Origin: QAND01 sp003150225
Lineage (GTDB): Bacteria; Bacillota; Clostridia; Christensenellales; QAND01
Reading direction: 5' to 3'
Length of the DNA: 64,000 bases
Assembly: GCF_044357945.1 (NCBI RefSeq)
Contig: NZ_CP076563.1
Coordinates: forward strand, 1,488,001-1,552,000
Each line of letters begins with the position of its first letter. Positions within the stretch are counted from its first letter, which is position 1. A program made the translations under genes and the position numbers. This document shows, piece after piece, positions 9,490 through 17,823 of this stretch. The notes beneath the pieces are model-generated. The model worked only from the letters and a program-made list of their open reading frames with translations, made no database searches and was not told where the DNA came from.

Positions 9490-10305
9490 ATGGCCGCCAT
9501 CCATAGGGATGTCCACATCCACAGCACCTATTCCTTTGACAGGAAATCCCCCGTCAGAGCCTATATCGACCGGGCCCGGGAGCTGGGGCTTCGGGAAATC
9601 TGTATCACCGATCACCAGGAACTGCAGATCCATACCCGCCAATACCGCCCCTATGATGGGGACGGCTACTACGCCGAGATGATCCGCCTCCGGGAGGAGT
9701 GCCGGGGGTTTTTGGATCTGAGGCTGGGCACCGAACTGGGGATTCTCAGCGACCGGGTGGAGGAAGCCCGCCGCCGGGCCAAAGCCTATCCCTATGACTT
9801 TATCATTCTGTCGGCCCACTGGTGCGATGGCAGCCCCAATTTTTACAGCGAGCCCTGGGGCTCCTATACCAACCGGGATGTTTTTACCCTCCACCTCCGG
9901 CGCCAGCTGGAATACGCCCGGATCATGGAGGATTTCGATGTTCTGGGCCACATCACCTACTATTCCCGCCGGTCCCCCTATCGGGACAAGGAGTTCCGCT
10001 ATACCGACGCGCCTGACCTTCTGGACGCCCTCTTTCAAACCCTCATCGAGACCGGACGGGGCATCGAGATCAACACCAGCACCTGTGGGTCCCTGGGCTT
10101 CTCCATGCCGGATTACGATATTTTGCGCCGGTACCGGGAACTGGGGGGCGAGATCGTCACCGTGGGCTCCGATGCCCATACCGCCCAGGCCCTGGGGGCG
10201 GGGCTGGATCACGCCGCAGCCATTTTGGAGCGAGCGGGTTTTTCCCACTATACCACCTTCCATGGCCGCAAACCGGTCTTTCATCCCTTGGAGGGCCGTC
10301 CATGA
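9490..10305 (+). CDS. PHP-domain phosphatase, histidinol-phosphatase-like (copy 1 of 4)
   Basis: A 271-residue PHP-domain metal-dependent phosphoesterase resembling HisK-type histidinol-phosphatase. Metal-ligand motifs appear in order: HIH near residue 9, TDH near 39, a Glu in LGTELGIL near 80, SAHW near 110, GHITYYS near 155, and GSDAH near 225. In this copy the second motif is TDHQE, whereas the other three copies have TEH or SEH. The ATG follows GGAGGAG. The stop overlaps the next copy's ATG by 4 nt, so translation is coupled. No other histidine-biosynthesis gene lies nearby, so a role in that pathway is not proven. Confidence 0.85.
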   Translation: MAAIHRDVHIHSTYSFDRKSPVRAYIDRARELGLREICITDHQELQIHTRQYRPYDGDGYYAEMIRLREECRGFLDLRLGTELGILSDRVEEARRRAKAYPYDFIILSAHWCDGSPNFYSEPWGSYTNRDVFTLHLRRQLEYARIMEDFDVLGHITYYSRRSPYRDKEFRYTDAPDLLDALFQTLIETGRGIEINTSTCGSLGFSMPDYDILRRYRELGGEIVTVGSDAHTAQALGAGLDHAAAILERAGFSHYTTFHGRKPVFHPLEGRP

Positions 10306-11108
10306 TTCAGGATTATCATGTGCACACCGCCTTTTCCTTCGACGGCAAGTCCACCGTGGACCAATACCTTCTGGCGGCGGATGCCACGGGGATGGACCGC
10401 GTCTGCTTTACCGAGCATTTCAATCCCATGGGGCCGGACGGCGTCACCGACCGGATGCTGCCGGACATGGACGCCTATGAGGCGGCTGTCCGCACTGCCC
10501 AAGCCCGGCTGGGCTGCCGGTGCCAAGCCCTTATGGGGGTGGAGATCGGCCCCTATGTGCCCGCCGCCTGCGCCATGGCGGAAGAAAAGCTAAACGGCCG
10601 CACCCTGGATTTCATCCTTATGGGAAACCATTGGAACCCCGGCGGCAAGGAATACTGGATTTCAGCGAATTGGCAGGGGGACACCAAGGCGCAGGCCCAG
10701 CGGGAGAACATGCTGCACCTTCTCTCCCTCATAGAGGCCATGGATGCCTTTGACGCGGTAGCCCACCTCACCTACTTCTCCCGGGGCTGCCCCTATCCCG
10801 ATAAGGAAATCCGCCATGACGACGCTCCGGAGGAAACCGACGCCGTCCTCCGCGCCCTTGTGGAACGGGGCAAGGGCATCGAGATCAACACCAGCACCTA
10901 CCGGGGATTTGGGTTCTTCATGCCGGGGCTTTCGGTGCTAAAGCGGTACCGGGAGCTGGGGGGCGAGATCGTCACCCTGGGCTCGGATTCCCACCATGTA
11001 TCCACCCTGGGCAGCGGGATCCAAGAGGCCCGGGAACTGCTCCGGGCGGCGGGATTTTCCCACTATACCCTGTTTCGGGAGCGGGTTCCCCAATTCTGTA
11101 AGCTATAA
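10302..11108 (+). CDS. PHP-domain phosphatase, histidinol-phosphatase-like (copy 2 of 4)
   Basis: A 268-residue paralogue of the preceding gene, starting inside its stop codon (ATGA). PHP metal-binding motifs are HVHTAFS near residue 6, FTEHFNP near 37, GVEIGPY near 79, MGNHW near 108, and GSDSH near 227. The final histidine-containing motif reads GSDSH where the other copies have GSDAH. The shared core from EINTSTYRGFGF to RYRELGGEIVTLGSD is nearly the same as in the other three copies. It is probably co-transcribed with all of them. The substrate may differ between copies, and sequence alone does not say how. Confidence 0.85.
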   Translation: MIQDYHVHTAFSFDGKSTVDQYLLAADATGMDRVCFTEHFNPMGPDGVTDRMLPDMDAYEAAVRTAQARLGCRCQALMGVEIGPYVPAACAMAEEKLNGRTLDFILMGNHWNPGGKEYWISANWQGDTKAQAQRENMLHLLSLIEAMDAFDAVAHLTYFSRGCPYPDKEIRHDDAPEETDAVLRALVERGKGIEINTSTYRGFGFFMPGLSVLKRYRELGGEIVTLGSDSHHVSTLGSGIQEARELLRAAGFSHYTLFRERVPQFCKL

Positions 11109-11130
11109 CTTTTAGATAGAGGTGACCAAG

Positions 11131-11961
11131 ATGCGCATCAAGTACGATTCCCACGTTCATTCCTGCTATTCCCAGCATCCTTCTGTGGATAAGACCCCGC
11201 CCAGGGAGACCCTGGATCGGGCCATAGAGCTGGGCCTCAGCCGGGTCTACTTTTCAGAGCATGTGGATATGGACTATCCCTATGCCCTGGAATCCGCAGT
11301 GGTGTACGACCCCTGTGTGGATCTGCCAGCCTATGAGGAGAACCTCCATCGGATGGAGCAGGAGTACGCCGGCCGGATCCGCCCCATGTTCGGGGTGGAG
11401 GTGGGCCTGATGGACACCAACCTGGAACGAACCCGGGCGTATGTAAAGGGCTATCAGTTCCAGCAGGTGCTGGCCTCCCTTCATATTTTGGAAAACCAGC
11501 CCAACTTCCACAAGCCCGAGGCCTGGGAGGGAAAGACCAAGGGGGATGTCCAGCGGCTGTATCTGGAGACCATGGTCCGTCTGACCAAAGCCTATGGGGA
11601 TTACGATTGTGTCACCCATATCACCTACTATGCCCGGAACTGTCCCTTCCCCGATAAGGAAATCCGCTATGCCGACGCCCCCGAGCATTTCGACCTGCTG
11701 TTCCGGCACCTGAAGGAATCCGGAAAGGGGATGGAGGTCAACACCTCCTCCTATCGGAAGTTTGGCTTCTTCCTGCCGGGCATCGAGATCCTGCGGCGGT
11801 ATCGGGAGATGGGGGGCGAAATCATCACCATCGGGTCCGACGCCCACGGCGCCGGCAAGGTGGGGGACGATCTGGATCTGGCCGCCGAAATGCTGGAGGC
11901 CGCCGGGTTCCGCTACTACACCATCTTTGAGGACCGCAAACCCCAGTTTATCAAGCTGTAA
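11131..11961 (+). CDS. PHP-domain phosphatase, histidinol-phosphatase-like (copy 3 of 4)
   Basis: A 276-residue PHP-domain paralogue. Motifs: SHVHSCYS near residue 7, FSEHVDMDYPYA near 40, GVEVGLMDTN near 88, and TIGSDAHGAG near 233. I chose the ATG at 11131, 6 nt after GAGGTG, because the upstream in-frame GTG overlaps that ribosome site. The EH motif is followed by a longer acidic insert (MDYPYALESAVVYD) than in the other copies, which may shape a different pocket. It lies 22 bp after copy 2 and 13 bp before copy 4. Confidence 0.85.
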   Translation: MRIKYDSHVHSCYSQHPSVDKTPPRETLDRAIELGLSRVYFSEHVDMDYPYALESAVVYDPCVDLPAYEENLHRMEQEYAGRIRPMFGVEVGLMDTNLERTRAYVKGYQFQQVLASLHILENQPNFHKPEAWEGKTKGDVQRLYLETMVRLTKAYGDYDCVTHITYYARNCPFPDKEIRYADAPEHFDLLFRHLKESGKGMEVNTSSYRKFGFFLPGIEILRRYREMGGEIITIGSDAHGAGKVGDDLDLAAEMLEAAGFRYYTIFEDRKPQFIKL

Positions 11962-11974
11962 GGAGGAAAGGCCC

Positions 11975-12781
11975 ATGGCCGTCGCCTACGATTACCATGT
12001 GCATACCAGCCTCTCCCCCGACGGCGTCTCCTCCATGGAGGAGTACATCGGCGAGGCTCTTAGGCGGGGGATGGAGGGCCTGTGCTTTACCGAGCATATC
12101 GACGTCCTCTCTCCCGAGGTGGACTTCAACCCCGGCACCGACCTTGCTGCCTACCAAAACGCCTTTCAAAGGGTAAAGGAACGGTATGGGGACGCCCTGT
12201 TCCTGGGATTCGGCCTGGAGGCGGGGATCCTCTCCTGGTCGGCGGAGGCCACCCGGGCCTATATGCGGGGCTACGGGTTCGACTACGTCATCGCCTCCTG
12301 TCACTGGCCAGAGGGCCTGCCCAACCTCATGTACCCGGAAAACTGGGCCTATGTCACCCGGGAGACCGCGTTGCAAAGGTATTTGGAGGGCTTCTATCAA
12401 AGCCTGGGCCGGTATGACGACTACGATTGCATCGGCCATCTAACCTACTTCTCCCGCTACTGCCCCCTGGCCGATAAAAAGCCTCGATTCGCCGACGCCC
12501 CCGATCAGATCACCGCGATTTTGAAGCATCTGATTGAAAGGGGTAAGGGGATGGAGGTCAACACCAGCACCTATGGAAAAGAGGGATTCACCATGCCGGA
12601 TCTGGAGATCGTCCGCCGGTACCGGGAGCTGGGAGGCGAGATCATCACTCTGGGGTCCGACGCCCATGAGGCCGGCGCCCTGTGCCAGAGCTTCTCCTAC
12701 GCCGCCGGCATGCTGAAGGAGGCCGGATTCACCCACTATACCGTATTTGCGGAGCGCCGGCCCCGATTTTTGCCGCTGTAA
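11975..12781 (+). CDS. PHP-domain phosphatase, histidinol-phosphatase-like (copy 4 of 4)
   Basis: A 268-residue PHP-domain paralogue closing the tandem array. Motifs: YHVHTSLSPDG near residue 7, FTEHIDVLS near 37, GFGLEAGILSWS near 80, ASCHWPEG near 106 and TLGSDAHEAG near 227. The ATG at 11975 follows AGGAGGAAAGGCCC; the frame is open further upstream inside copy 3, but that extension is a shadow of the previous gene. Together the four copies occupy 3.3 kb in one operon-like run. Confidence 0.85.
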   Translation: MAVAYDYHVHTSLSPDGVSSMEEYIGEALRRGMEGLCFTEHIDVLSPEVDFNPGTDLAAYQNAFQRVKERYGDALFLGFGLEAGILSWSAEATRAYMRGYGFDYVIASCHWPEGLPNLMYPENWAYVTRETALQRYLEGFYQSLGRYDDYDCIGHLTYFSRYCPLADKKPRFADAPDQITAILKHLIERGKGMEVNTSTYGKEGFTMPDLEIVRRYRELGGEIITLGSDAHEAGALCQSFSYAAGMLKEAGFTHYTVFAERRPRFLPL

Positions 12782-12891
12782 CGGAAGAAGCCGCCATCCT
12801 TGGCCTTTTTCAGGAGAGCGCTGGATAAGCTCAGCCCAAAAAGGGCCAAATTTGGACAGCCTGGGACCATTTCAGCGGAGGAGGATTTGCT

Positions 12892-13278
12892 ATGAAGCGC
12901 GGGGAATGGAAGGAATACATTGCGGGAACCTATGGGGTGGAGCCGGATTTCCCCTGGGCGAGGTTTCCCAATCATATGGTGTTCCGGCATGAACAAAACC
13001 GAAAGTGGTTTGCGCTGTTGATGTCCATCCCCGGGAGCAAGCTGGGGATCCCGGGGGATCAAACCGTGGATATCCTAAACCTCAAATGCGATCCTCTTCT
13101 CACCGGCTCCCTTCGCCGGGAGCCCGGCTTCTATCCCGCTTATCACATGAACAAGGAAACCTGGATTACGGCGGCGCTGGACGGCAGCGCGGAGGAGGAG
13201 AGAATCAAACAGCTGCTCCATATGAGTTTTTATTTGACCGCGCCAAAGAATGGATGCTCCTGTGGCGCTATTCCGTGA
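12892..13278 (+). CDS. MmcQ/YjbR-like protein
   Basis: A 128-residue protein of the MmcQ/YjbR (CyaY-like DNA-binding fold) family. Family hallmarks are visible: the HxxNRKWFALL strand near residues 33-43, NLKCDPLLTGSLR near 63-75, the PGFYPAYHMNKETWITAALDG stretch near 79-99, and the C-terminal LLHMSFYLTAPK. Its cellular role is not established; members bind DNA weakly in vitro. The last eight residues (CSCGAIP and neighbours) look less conserved. The ATG follows GGAGGAGG. It sits about 110 bp after the PHP array and ends before a bidirectional terminator. Confidence 0.8.
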   Translation: MKRGEWKEYIAGTYGVEPDFPWARFPNHMVFRHEQNRKWFALLMSIPGSKLGIPGDQTVDILNLKCDPLLTGSLRREPGFYPAYHMNKETWITAALDGSAEEERIKQLLHMSFYLTAPKNGCSCGAIP

Positions 13279-13332
13279 TGGATTTGCAAGAGAAAGCGGA
13301 AGGGAAAGGCAATCAAGTGGTTTTTCAATGTA

Positions 13333-13368
13333 AAAAGAACCGCCGGGGAAGCCCCAGGCGGTTCTTTT
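13333..13368. terminator. Bidirectional terminator between YjbR-like gene and deaminase
   Basis: A-rich and T-rich flanks surround a stem of AAAAGAACCGCC and its complement. It can end transcription from both the plus-strand YjbR gene and the minus-strand deaminase gene. Confidence 0.85.
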
Positions 13369-13480
13369 GCTCTTGCGGTCTTATCCGATCCGCCAAAAGG
13401 GCGGCGCCGGCTTGGAAGGGAGCCAAACAGCCCCACCCGATGGATCGTCGATGTCCTCAAATGGGGGATGGAAAGCCGGG

Positions 13481-13939
13481 TTATCCCCGCTTTTTTGCCT
13501 CCAAATACCTGTCAAACAGCGCTTGGCACGCCTCCCGATCCATCTGCTCTACGGAGAGCAACGGCTGCTTTTCCGGATGCTCCAGCATGTCGTACAGAAG
13601 CTTATCGTGGAAGCCGCTTATAAGGGCGTCCTGCCGGCTGCAGCCATAGCATACGCGGGTGATTTTGGCCCAATAGGCGGCGCAAAGGCACATGGGGCAG
13701 GGTTCGGAGGTGCTGTACAGGGTGCAGCCCGATAGATCCCGGGTACCCAGCCGCTCCGCCGCCAGGCGGATGGCCGCCACCTCTGCGTGCATGGTTGGAT
13801 CCTGGGTTTCATACACCCGGTTGCCGCTGACAGCAACGATTTTTCCATCCCGAACCACCGCCGCGCCGAAAGGCCCGCCATGACCCGATTGGAGGGATTC
13901 CATTCCGGCCATAAGGGCCGCTTTCATAAAAGGATTCAT
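13481..13939 (-). CDS. Cytidine/guanine-type nucleoside deaminase
   Basis: A 152-residue zinc-dependent deaminase of the CDA fold. The catalytic HAE motif (MHAEVAAIR, residues about 51-59) and the second zinc motif PCPMC (near residues 81-85) are intact. The GHGGPFGAAVVRDGKIVA N-terminus and overall length fit guanine deaminase (GuaD-like) better than the tRNA adenosine deaminase TadA, but this is a judgement from memory of family sequences. The reaction would release ammonia from guanine in purine salvage. The ATG follows GGGAGAACGCC. It ends at a terminator shared with the opposite gene. Confidence 0.8.
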   Translation of the reverse strand: MNPFMKAALMAGMESLQSGHGGPFGAAVVRDGKIVAVSGNRVYETQDPTMHAEVAAIRLAAERLGTRDLSGCTLYSTSEPCPMCLCAAYWAKITRVCYGCSRQDALISGFHDKLLYDMLEHPEKQPLLSVEQMDREACQALFDRYLEAKKRG

Positions 13940-14007
13940 GGCGTTCTCCCTTTCTTGCCCGTTTCCTTCGAACGGTATGGCGTTCGTCCCTCTGTAAAGT
14001 GGCGCTG

Positions 14008-15012
14008 TTATCCCAGCGGCCGCAAAGCCCGGATGCGGTCCTCATACTCCTGGGGCAGATCATAGTGAAGGGCTGCCAGACAGATGTCCAGCTCCCGGGG
14101 CGTCTTGATCCCCACGGTGGGAATGACCTGGAACCCGTGCTCCAGCAGCAGATATTTGATGACGATGGTGTTTACCTCAGCGCCGGTTTCTCGGGCAGCC
14201 TCCTTCAGCACCTCTAAAAGCGCCTGGTTGGTGGGACAGTCGTACTCCCGGTGCTCATGCTCCGGTACCTCCATCCCGTTGGCCAAGCGGTGGAAATAGG
14301 CGCGGCCGTTGGCGGCGTAGGCCATGACGGGGATCTGGGTTTCCCGGTGGAAGGCATAGGCGCGGTCGTCCATATAGGCGTCGGAACGAAGGCCGTTGGC
14401 GCCCTCCGCAAAGACATTGAGGCACCAGGAGATCTGATCCGTGATAAAGCCGGATAACCCGTGGGCTTTGGCGTAGTCGTAGGCTTCCCGCTGCCGGACT
14501 ACCCGCCAGTTGCTGCATCCATAGGCCCGGATTACGCCCCTCTTCTTCTGCTCCTCCAAGGTCTCCAGAATCTCTCCCACCTCCACGGTTTCGTTGTCGT
14601 TGTGGAGGGTGAAAATGTCGATGTAATCGGTCTGAAGATAGCCGAGGGACTCCTCAATATCGGCGATGATATCGGCCCGGTGCAGCTGGGGTTCGGTCTT
14701 TGGGCAGGTGAGCATGTTGCCGGTAGGGGTGATGATCTTGGCGTGGCAGCCCTTGGCCGATAGGGTGAACTCATGGCGGCAGCCCCGCTCGCGGAACCAT
14801 TTGCCGATGAGCTTTTCAGAGCTGGACCGCTCGATCTTCAGCCAGTCGCAATACACCAGGGCGGTGTCCAGGAAGATGCCCCCCAGGGAGCGGAAATAAT
14901 CCAGTTGGTTGATCACCAGCTCCGGAGCGGTGGAGCCGCCAAAGGAACCTCCTCCGAGGCAGATGCGGTTTACGTCCAGGCCGGTATTGCCCAGTTTAAC
15001 CCGTTCAAGCAT
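14008..15012 (-). CDS. Aldo/keto reductase
   Basis: A 334-residue NAD(P)H-dependent oxidoreductase of the aldo/keto reductase superfamily. It opens with the typical MLERVKLGNTGLDVNRICLGGGSFGG strand. The catalytic Asp and Tyr lie in FLDTALVYCDW (D about 52, Y about 56) and a Lys in LSAKGC near residue 84. ADIIADIEESLGYLQTDYIDIFTLHNDN matches the family's central segment, and the C-terminal loop with Pro-Thr-Val-Gly-Ile-Lys binds cofactor. It is the second gene of a two-gene unit, starting 14 bp after the MBL-fold hydrolase. The substrate is unknown. Confidence 0.9.
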   Translation of the reverse strand: MLERVKLGNTGLDVNRICLGGGSFGGSTAPELVINQLDYFRSLGGIFLDTALVYCDWLKIERSSSEKLIGKWFRERGCRHEFTLSAKGCHAKIITPTGNMLTCPKTEPQLHRADIIADIEESLGYLQTDYIDIFTLHNDNETVEVGEILETLEEQKKRGVIRAYGCSNWRVVRQREAYDYAKAHGLSGFITDQISWCLNVFAEGANGLRSDAYMDDRAYAFHRETQIPVMAYAANGRAYFHRLANGMEVPEHEHREYDCPTNQALLEVLKEAARETGAEVNTIVIKYLLLEHGFQVIPTVGIKTPRELDICLAALHYDLPQEYEDRIRALRPLG

Positions 15013-15026
15013 AAGATTTTTCCTCC

Positions 15027-15866
15027 TTAGCGTAAGCTATCCCGCAGCGCCTTGAGATGCTCCGGGGAGTAGATGATGCAGACGTTTTCAAAACGATGCT
15101 GACGGCCCACCATGCCGCTGTTTTCGATGGGTTCATCCCCTTCATCCCGCTGGTTCAGATCCAGGATACAGCCGATGAGCTGATCCAGCACCTCCGGGCC
15201 TATGGGGGAGTTGCCATGGCCGGGATAGATGGCGTCAAAATCCAGGTTCATCCCCTGCAAACGGCGAAGGGATTGCAAGAATACCGAAAGGGGCAGGGTT
15301 TGGTCGAAGCTTCCTACATACCAGATGGGATGGCTGTTGACGCTGTCCCCCCCAAAGAGACTGCGAAGTTCTGGACTGTACAGAGCTACAGAGCCTACGG
15401 AATGGCCCGGCACCTCGATGGCTCGAAGGGTGACGCCCCCAAGGTCCAGTACGTCGTTCTCCACCAAGGGCAGATGTGTTACATGGTTTAGGTTCTGGGC
15501 AAAATAGGTGTCCTGATCCAGCACATCTTTAAACCAGGGATTCTTCCGAATGCGGTACTCGATGATCTTTTCCTTGGCTTCCCGGGTATAGCCGGCCAAA
15601 AGCCCTGGCAGATCCTTAGGATTCAAATAGGCTTCGGCAAAATAGTAGTTGCCGAAACAATGATCGCTGTGCCCGTGGGTGTTGGCTACTAAAAGGGGTA
15701 GGGAGGTGATTTCCCGGATCATGGGCCGGATATCCTCAAAGCCGTAGCCGGTGTCGATCAAGAGGGCTTTTTCGTTTCCCAGCACCAAATAGCGGTGGAT
15801 GGAGCCCAGTTCGGTGATGCGGTAAATGCGGTCTGTCATCTTGGTGACGCTGTTAACCATGGGCAT
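15027..15866 (-). CDS. MBL-fold metal-dependent hydrolase
   Basis: A 279-residue metallo-beta-lactamase-fold hydrolase. The HxHxDH zinc motif is seen as THGHSDH near residues 68-74, further metal ligands are in VPGHSVGS near 154, and a late YPGHGNSP lies near 219. I chose the ATG at 15866 since AAAGGAG sits 8 nt upstream; an open extension upstream (MECCSNSN...) has no ribosome site. It is co-transcribed with the downstream aldo/keto reductase. The family is broad (glyoxalases, lactonases, others) and I cannot name the substrate. Confidence 0.85.
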   Translation of the reverse strand: MPMVNSVTKMTDRIYRITELGSIHRYLVLGNEKALLIDTGYGFEDIRPMIREITSLPLLVANTHGHSDHCFGNYYFAEAYLNPKDLPGLLAGYTREAKEKIIEYRIRKNPWFKDVLDQDTYFAQNLNHVTHLPLVENDVLDLGGVTLRAIEVPGHSVGSVALYSPELRSLFGGDSVNSHPIWYVGSFDQTLPLSVFLQSLRRLQGMNLDFDAIYPGHGNSPIGPEVLDQLIGCILDLNQRDEGDEPIENSGMVGRQHRFENVCIIYSPEHLKALRDSLR

Positions 15867-15925
15867 GGGCGAAACTCCTTTACACATATTTGAATTGGAA
15901 CAACATTCCAACCCTATGATAGCAC

Positions 15926-15964
15926 AAAGAGCCCGGTACCGTCACGGTTGGTACCGGGCTCTTT
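15926..15964 (-). terminator. Strong hairpin, likely terminator of the NifX-like operon
   Basis: A perfect 15-bp stem (AAAGAGCCCGGTACC and complement) with a 9-base loop. It lies upstream of the MBL gene and downstream of the minus-strand DUF134-Mrp-NifX operon, so ending that transcript is its most likely task. Confidence 0.6.
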
Positions 15965-16024
15965 CTGAAACCAGGCGGGCAGGCGGGCAGTGGCCGCATC
16001 CCTGTTGCAACCGCTTCGCGGTCG

Positions 16025-16042
16025 GCAGGCTGAGCCTGCACC
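16025..16042 (+). repeat. 18-bp copy of a dispersed palindromic repeat
   Basis: GCAGGCTGAGCCTGCACC, the reverse complement of the copy at 3797-3814. It lies amid other palindromes (ACCGC-TTC-GCGGT just before; GCAACCGC-TAC-GCGGTTGC just after, at about 16049-16067). Confidence 0.6.
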
Positions 16043-16229
16043 CATTTTGCAACCGCTACGCGGTTGCGGGGTGTTACACGGGGAACAGACGCCTGCTTTG
16101 CAGTCACGGCCTGCGTTACTCTTGCTCAGAACAAAGGCTTCGTTTCTTAAGCATAACGCCGCACCGTTGGCATTAACGATTTTAAATCATAAAATCTATT
16201 TCCACGGCAAGGCTCCGGGCACCACTCGG

Positions 16230-16595
16230 TTAATGGTGGCAGTGATGCGCTTCCCCGTGATGGTGATCGCATTGGCCGGCAGGATTGTCCGTGAGGTTTC
16301 CGGCAAGATAGGCTTCCACGGCGGCGTCTACGCTGCCGGAGGCGCCGGCGATGAGTTGGATACCCGCTTCGCTGAGAGCGTCCCGGGCGCCTTGGCCAAT
16401 GCCGCCGCAGATGAGAAGCTCCGCTCCGGCCTGCTTGAGCACTCCAGCCAGGGCGCTGTGTCCGCTGTCTGAGGTGTCCAAAAGCTTTTTATCGGCCACT
16501 TTGCCATCCTCTATGGTATAAAGGGTAAAGCACTGGGTTTTGCCAAAATGCTGATAGATTTCACCGTTTTCGGTGGTAACTGCAATCTTTTTCAT
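16230..16595 (-). CDS. NifB/NifX-domain iron-molybdenum cofactor-type protein
   Basis: A 121-residue protein with the dinitrogenase iron-molybdenum cofactor biosynthesis (NifX/NafY-like) fold: MKKIAVTTENGEIYQHFGKTQCF at the N-terminus, then LLICGGIGQGARDALSEAGI. Such small proteins bind or carry metal clusters. The C-terminus is rich in His and Cys (CDHHHGEAHHCHH), a likely metal-binding tail. I chose the ATG at 16595, 9 nt after AAAGGAC; the frame is open further upstream but without a ribosome site. It is the last gene of an operon with an Mrp ATPase and a DUF134 regulator. No nitrogenase genes are nearby, so nitrogen fixation is not implied. Confidence 0.85.
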   Translation of the reverse strand: MKKIAVTTENGEIYQHFGKTQCFTLYTIEDGKVADKKLLDTSDSGHSALAGVLKQAGAELLICGGIGQGARDALSEAGIQLIAGASGSVDAAVEAYLAGNLTDNPAGQCDHHHGEAHHCHH

Positions 16596-16614
16596 GTTGC
16601 TTGCGTCCTTTCTC

Positions 16615-17439
16615 TTATAATGCTTCCAGCGCGTCCACAGCCCGTTTGAGCCAGGGGGCGTCCAGCGTTTCAATCTCTCCTGCATCACAGGCGCTGGCGA
16701 TGGCCGGATCTACGGGGATCTGGCCCAAGAGGGCTACGCCGTATTTCTGTGCGACCGCTTCCGCCTTGCTCTCGCCAAAGACAGAGATGCGCTTGCCACA
16801 GTCGGGACAGAGAAGATAGCTCATGTTTTCCACCATGCCCAGGATGGGTACGTTCATAAGACGGGCCATATTTACCGCCTTTTCCACAATCATGGAAACC
16901 AGATCCTGGGGGGAGGTGACGATGATGATCCCGTCCAGGGGCAAGGACTGGAACACCGTAAGGGGGACGTCGCCAGTTCCCGGAGGCATATCCACAAACA
17001 GATAGTCCACATCCATCCAGACGGTATCGCTCCAAAACTGCTTTACCACCCCGGCGATAAGAGGACCGCGCCAAGCGACGGGATCGGTTTCGTTCTCCAG
17101 CATCAGGTTTACCGACATGAGCTGGATATCCCGGCGGCTCTTGACGGGATAGATGCCGTATTCGCTGCCAACGGCCTGCTCATGGACGCCAAATACCTTG
17201 GGGATGGAGGGGCCGGTTACGTCTGCATCCAGGATGCCGGTGCGGTGCCCCGCTTTGTTCATGGCTACCGCCATCAGGGAGGTGACCAGAGACTTGCCCA
17301 CGCCTCCTTTGCCGCTGACCACGCCAATGACGTGTTTTACACTGCTCAGCTCATGGGGCGGAAACAGCATGCTTTCGGGCTCGCTCCGGGAGGGGCAGTT
17401 TTCGCCGCAGGAGCTGCAGTCATGGGTACAGTTTTCCAT
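16615..17439 (-). CDS. Mrp/NBP35-family iron-sulfur cluster carrier ATPase
   Basis: A 274-residue P-loop ATPase of the Mrp/NBP35 type that binds and delivers iron-sulfur clusters. An N-terminal Cys motif CX3CX2CX3C (C4, C8, C11, C15) resembles the NBP35 ferredoxin-like cluster site. The deviant Walker A GKGGVGKS is at residues 43-50, the DADVTGPSIP switch near 69, and the paired YLLCPDCGK cysteines near 210 bridge a labile cluster. It follows the DUF134 gene by 6 bp and precedes the NifX-like gene by 19 bp. All three are probably controlled by the palindromic operator upstream. Confidence 0.9.
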   Translation of the reverse strand: MENCTHDCSSCGENCPSRSEPESMLFPPHELSSVKHVIGVVSGKGGVGKSLVTSLMAVAMNKAGHRTGILDADVTGPSIPKVFGVHEQAVGSEYGIYPVKSRRDIQLMSVNLMLENETDPVAWRGPLIAGVVKQFWSDTVWMDVDYLFVDMPPGTGDVPLTVFQSLPLDGIIIVTSPQDLVSMIVEKAVNMARLMNVPILGMVENMSYLLCPDCGKRISVFGESKAEAVAQKYGVALLGQIPVDPAIASACDAGEIETLDAPWLKRAVDALEAL

Positions 17440-17445
17440 GGAAAC

Positions 17446-17808
17446 TCACTTCTCTTTCTCTTGATGGATGGAGGACTCGTGGAAGGGACAACGGGAACAG
17501 CCGTGGCCTTGGCCGCAGGGGCGTTCCTCCACGGCGTAACTGCCCCCTTGGATCCGGATGCTGGCACCATCCCATAGGGCCTGGGCCACGCTCTTTCGGG
17601 CGGCATAGAGAATCCGCTGGAACGTCCCCCGGGATACCCCCATCTGCTGGGCGGCGGCATCCTGGTCAAGCCCCTCCAGATCGCAGAGCCGAAGGGCCTC
17701 TAACGCGTCCACCTGTATGGTGACCGTCTGCTCTCCTCCCGAATCGGGAGAAAACACCCGATGGGCCGGCTCCCGGCAGATTCGCCTGCATTTCACATTC
17801 CTTGCCAT
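17446..17808 (-). CDS. DUF134 helix-turn-helix protein
   Basis: A 120-residue DUF134 protein. It starts with the family's basic Cys-rich segment (MARNVKCRRICREPAHRVFSP). A sigma-70-region-4-like helix-turn-helix follows at about residues 38-72 (LEALRLCDLEGLDQDAAAQQMGVSRGTFQRIL), and the C-terminus has spaced cysteines (CGQGHGCSRCPF near 101-112). A DNA-binding metal or redox sensor is the natural reading, though the family's ligand is not established. The ATG at 17808 follows GGAGG with 5 nt spacing. Only 15 bp upstream begins a near-perfect operator palindrome overlapping the promoter, which suggests autoregulation. Confidence 0.85.
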   Translation of the reverse strand: MARNVKCRRICREPAHRVFSPDSGGEQTVTIQVDALEALRLCDLEGLDQDAAAQQMGVSRGTFQRILYAARKSVAQALWDGASIRIQGGSYAVEERPCGQGHGCSRCPFHESSIHQEKEK

Positions 17809-17823
17809 GGGTTCCTCCAAAAA

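Larger units (their letters stand above)
15867..16229. other. Intergenic region with terminator and repeat-like sequence
   Basis: About 360 bases without a gene. From left to right it holds the MBL gene's leader, a strong hairpin (15926-15964), then about 200 bp of palindromic strings including TTGCAACCGCTTCGCGGT, the 18-bp dispersed repeat, and GCAACCGC-TAC-GCGGTTGC. The latter half resembles the repeat-rich gap at 3.5-3.8 kb. No promoter or gene is evident beyond these. Confidence 0.5.

Noticed and set aside
9500..12781. PHP array as CRISPR-like or other repeat array
   Set aside because: The repetition is at the protein level between four paralogous genes; no short direct repeats with spacers exist.
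16230..17820. Nitrogen-fixation genes
   Set aside because: NifX-like and Mrp proteins occur widely as metal-cluster carriers; no nifHDK or nifB is present in the window.
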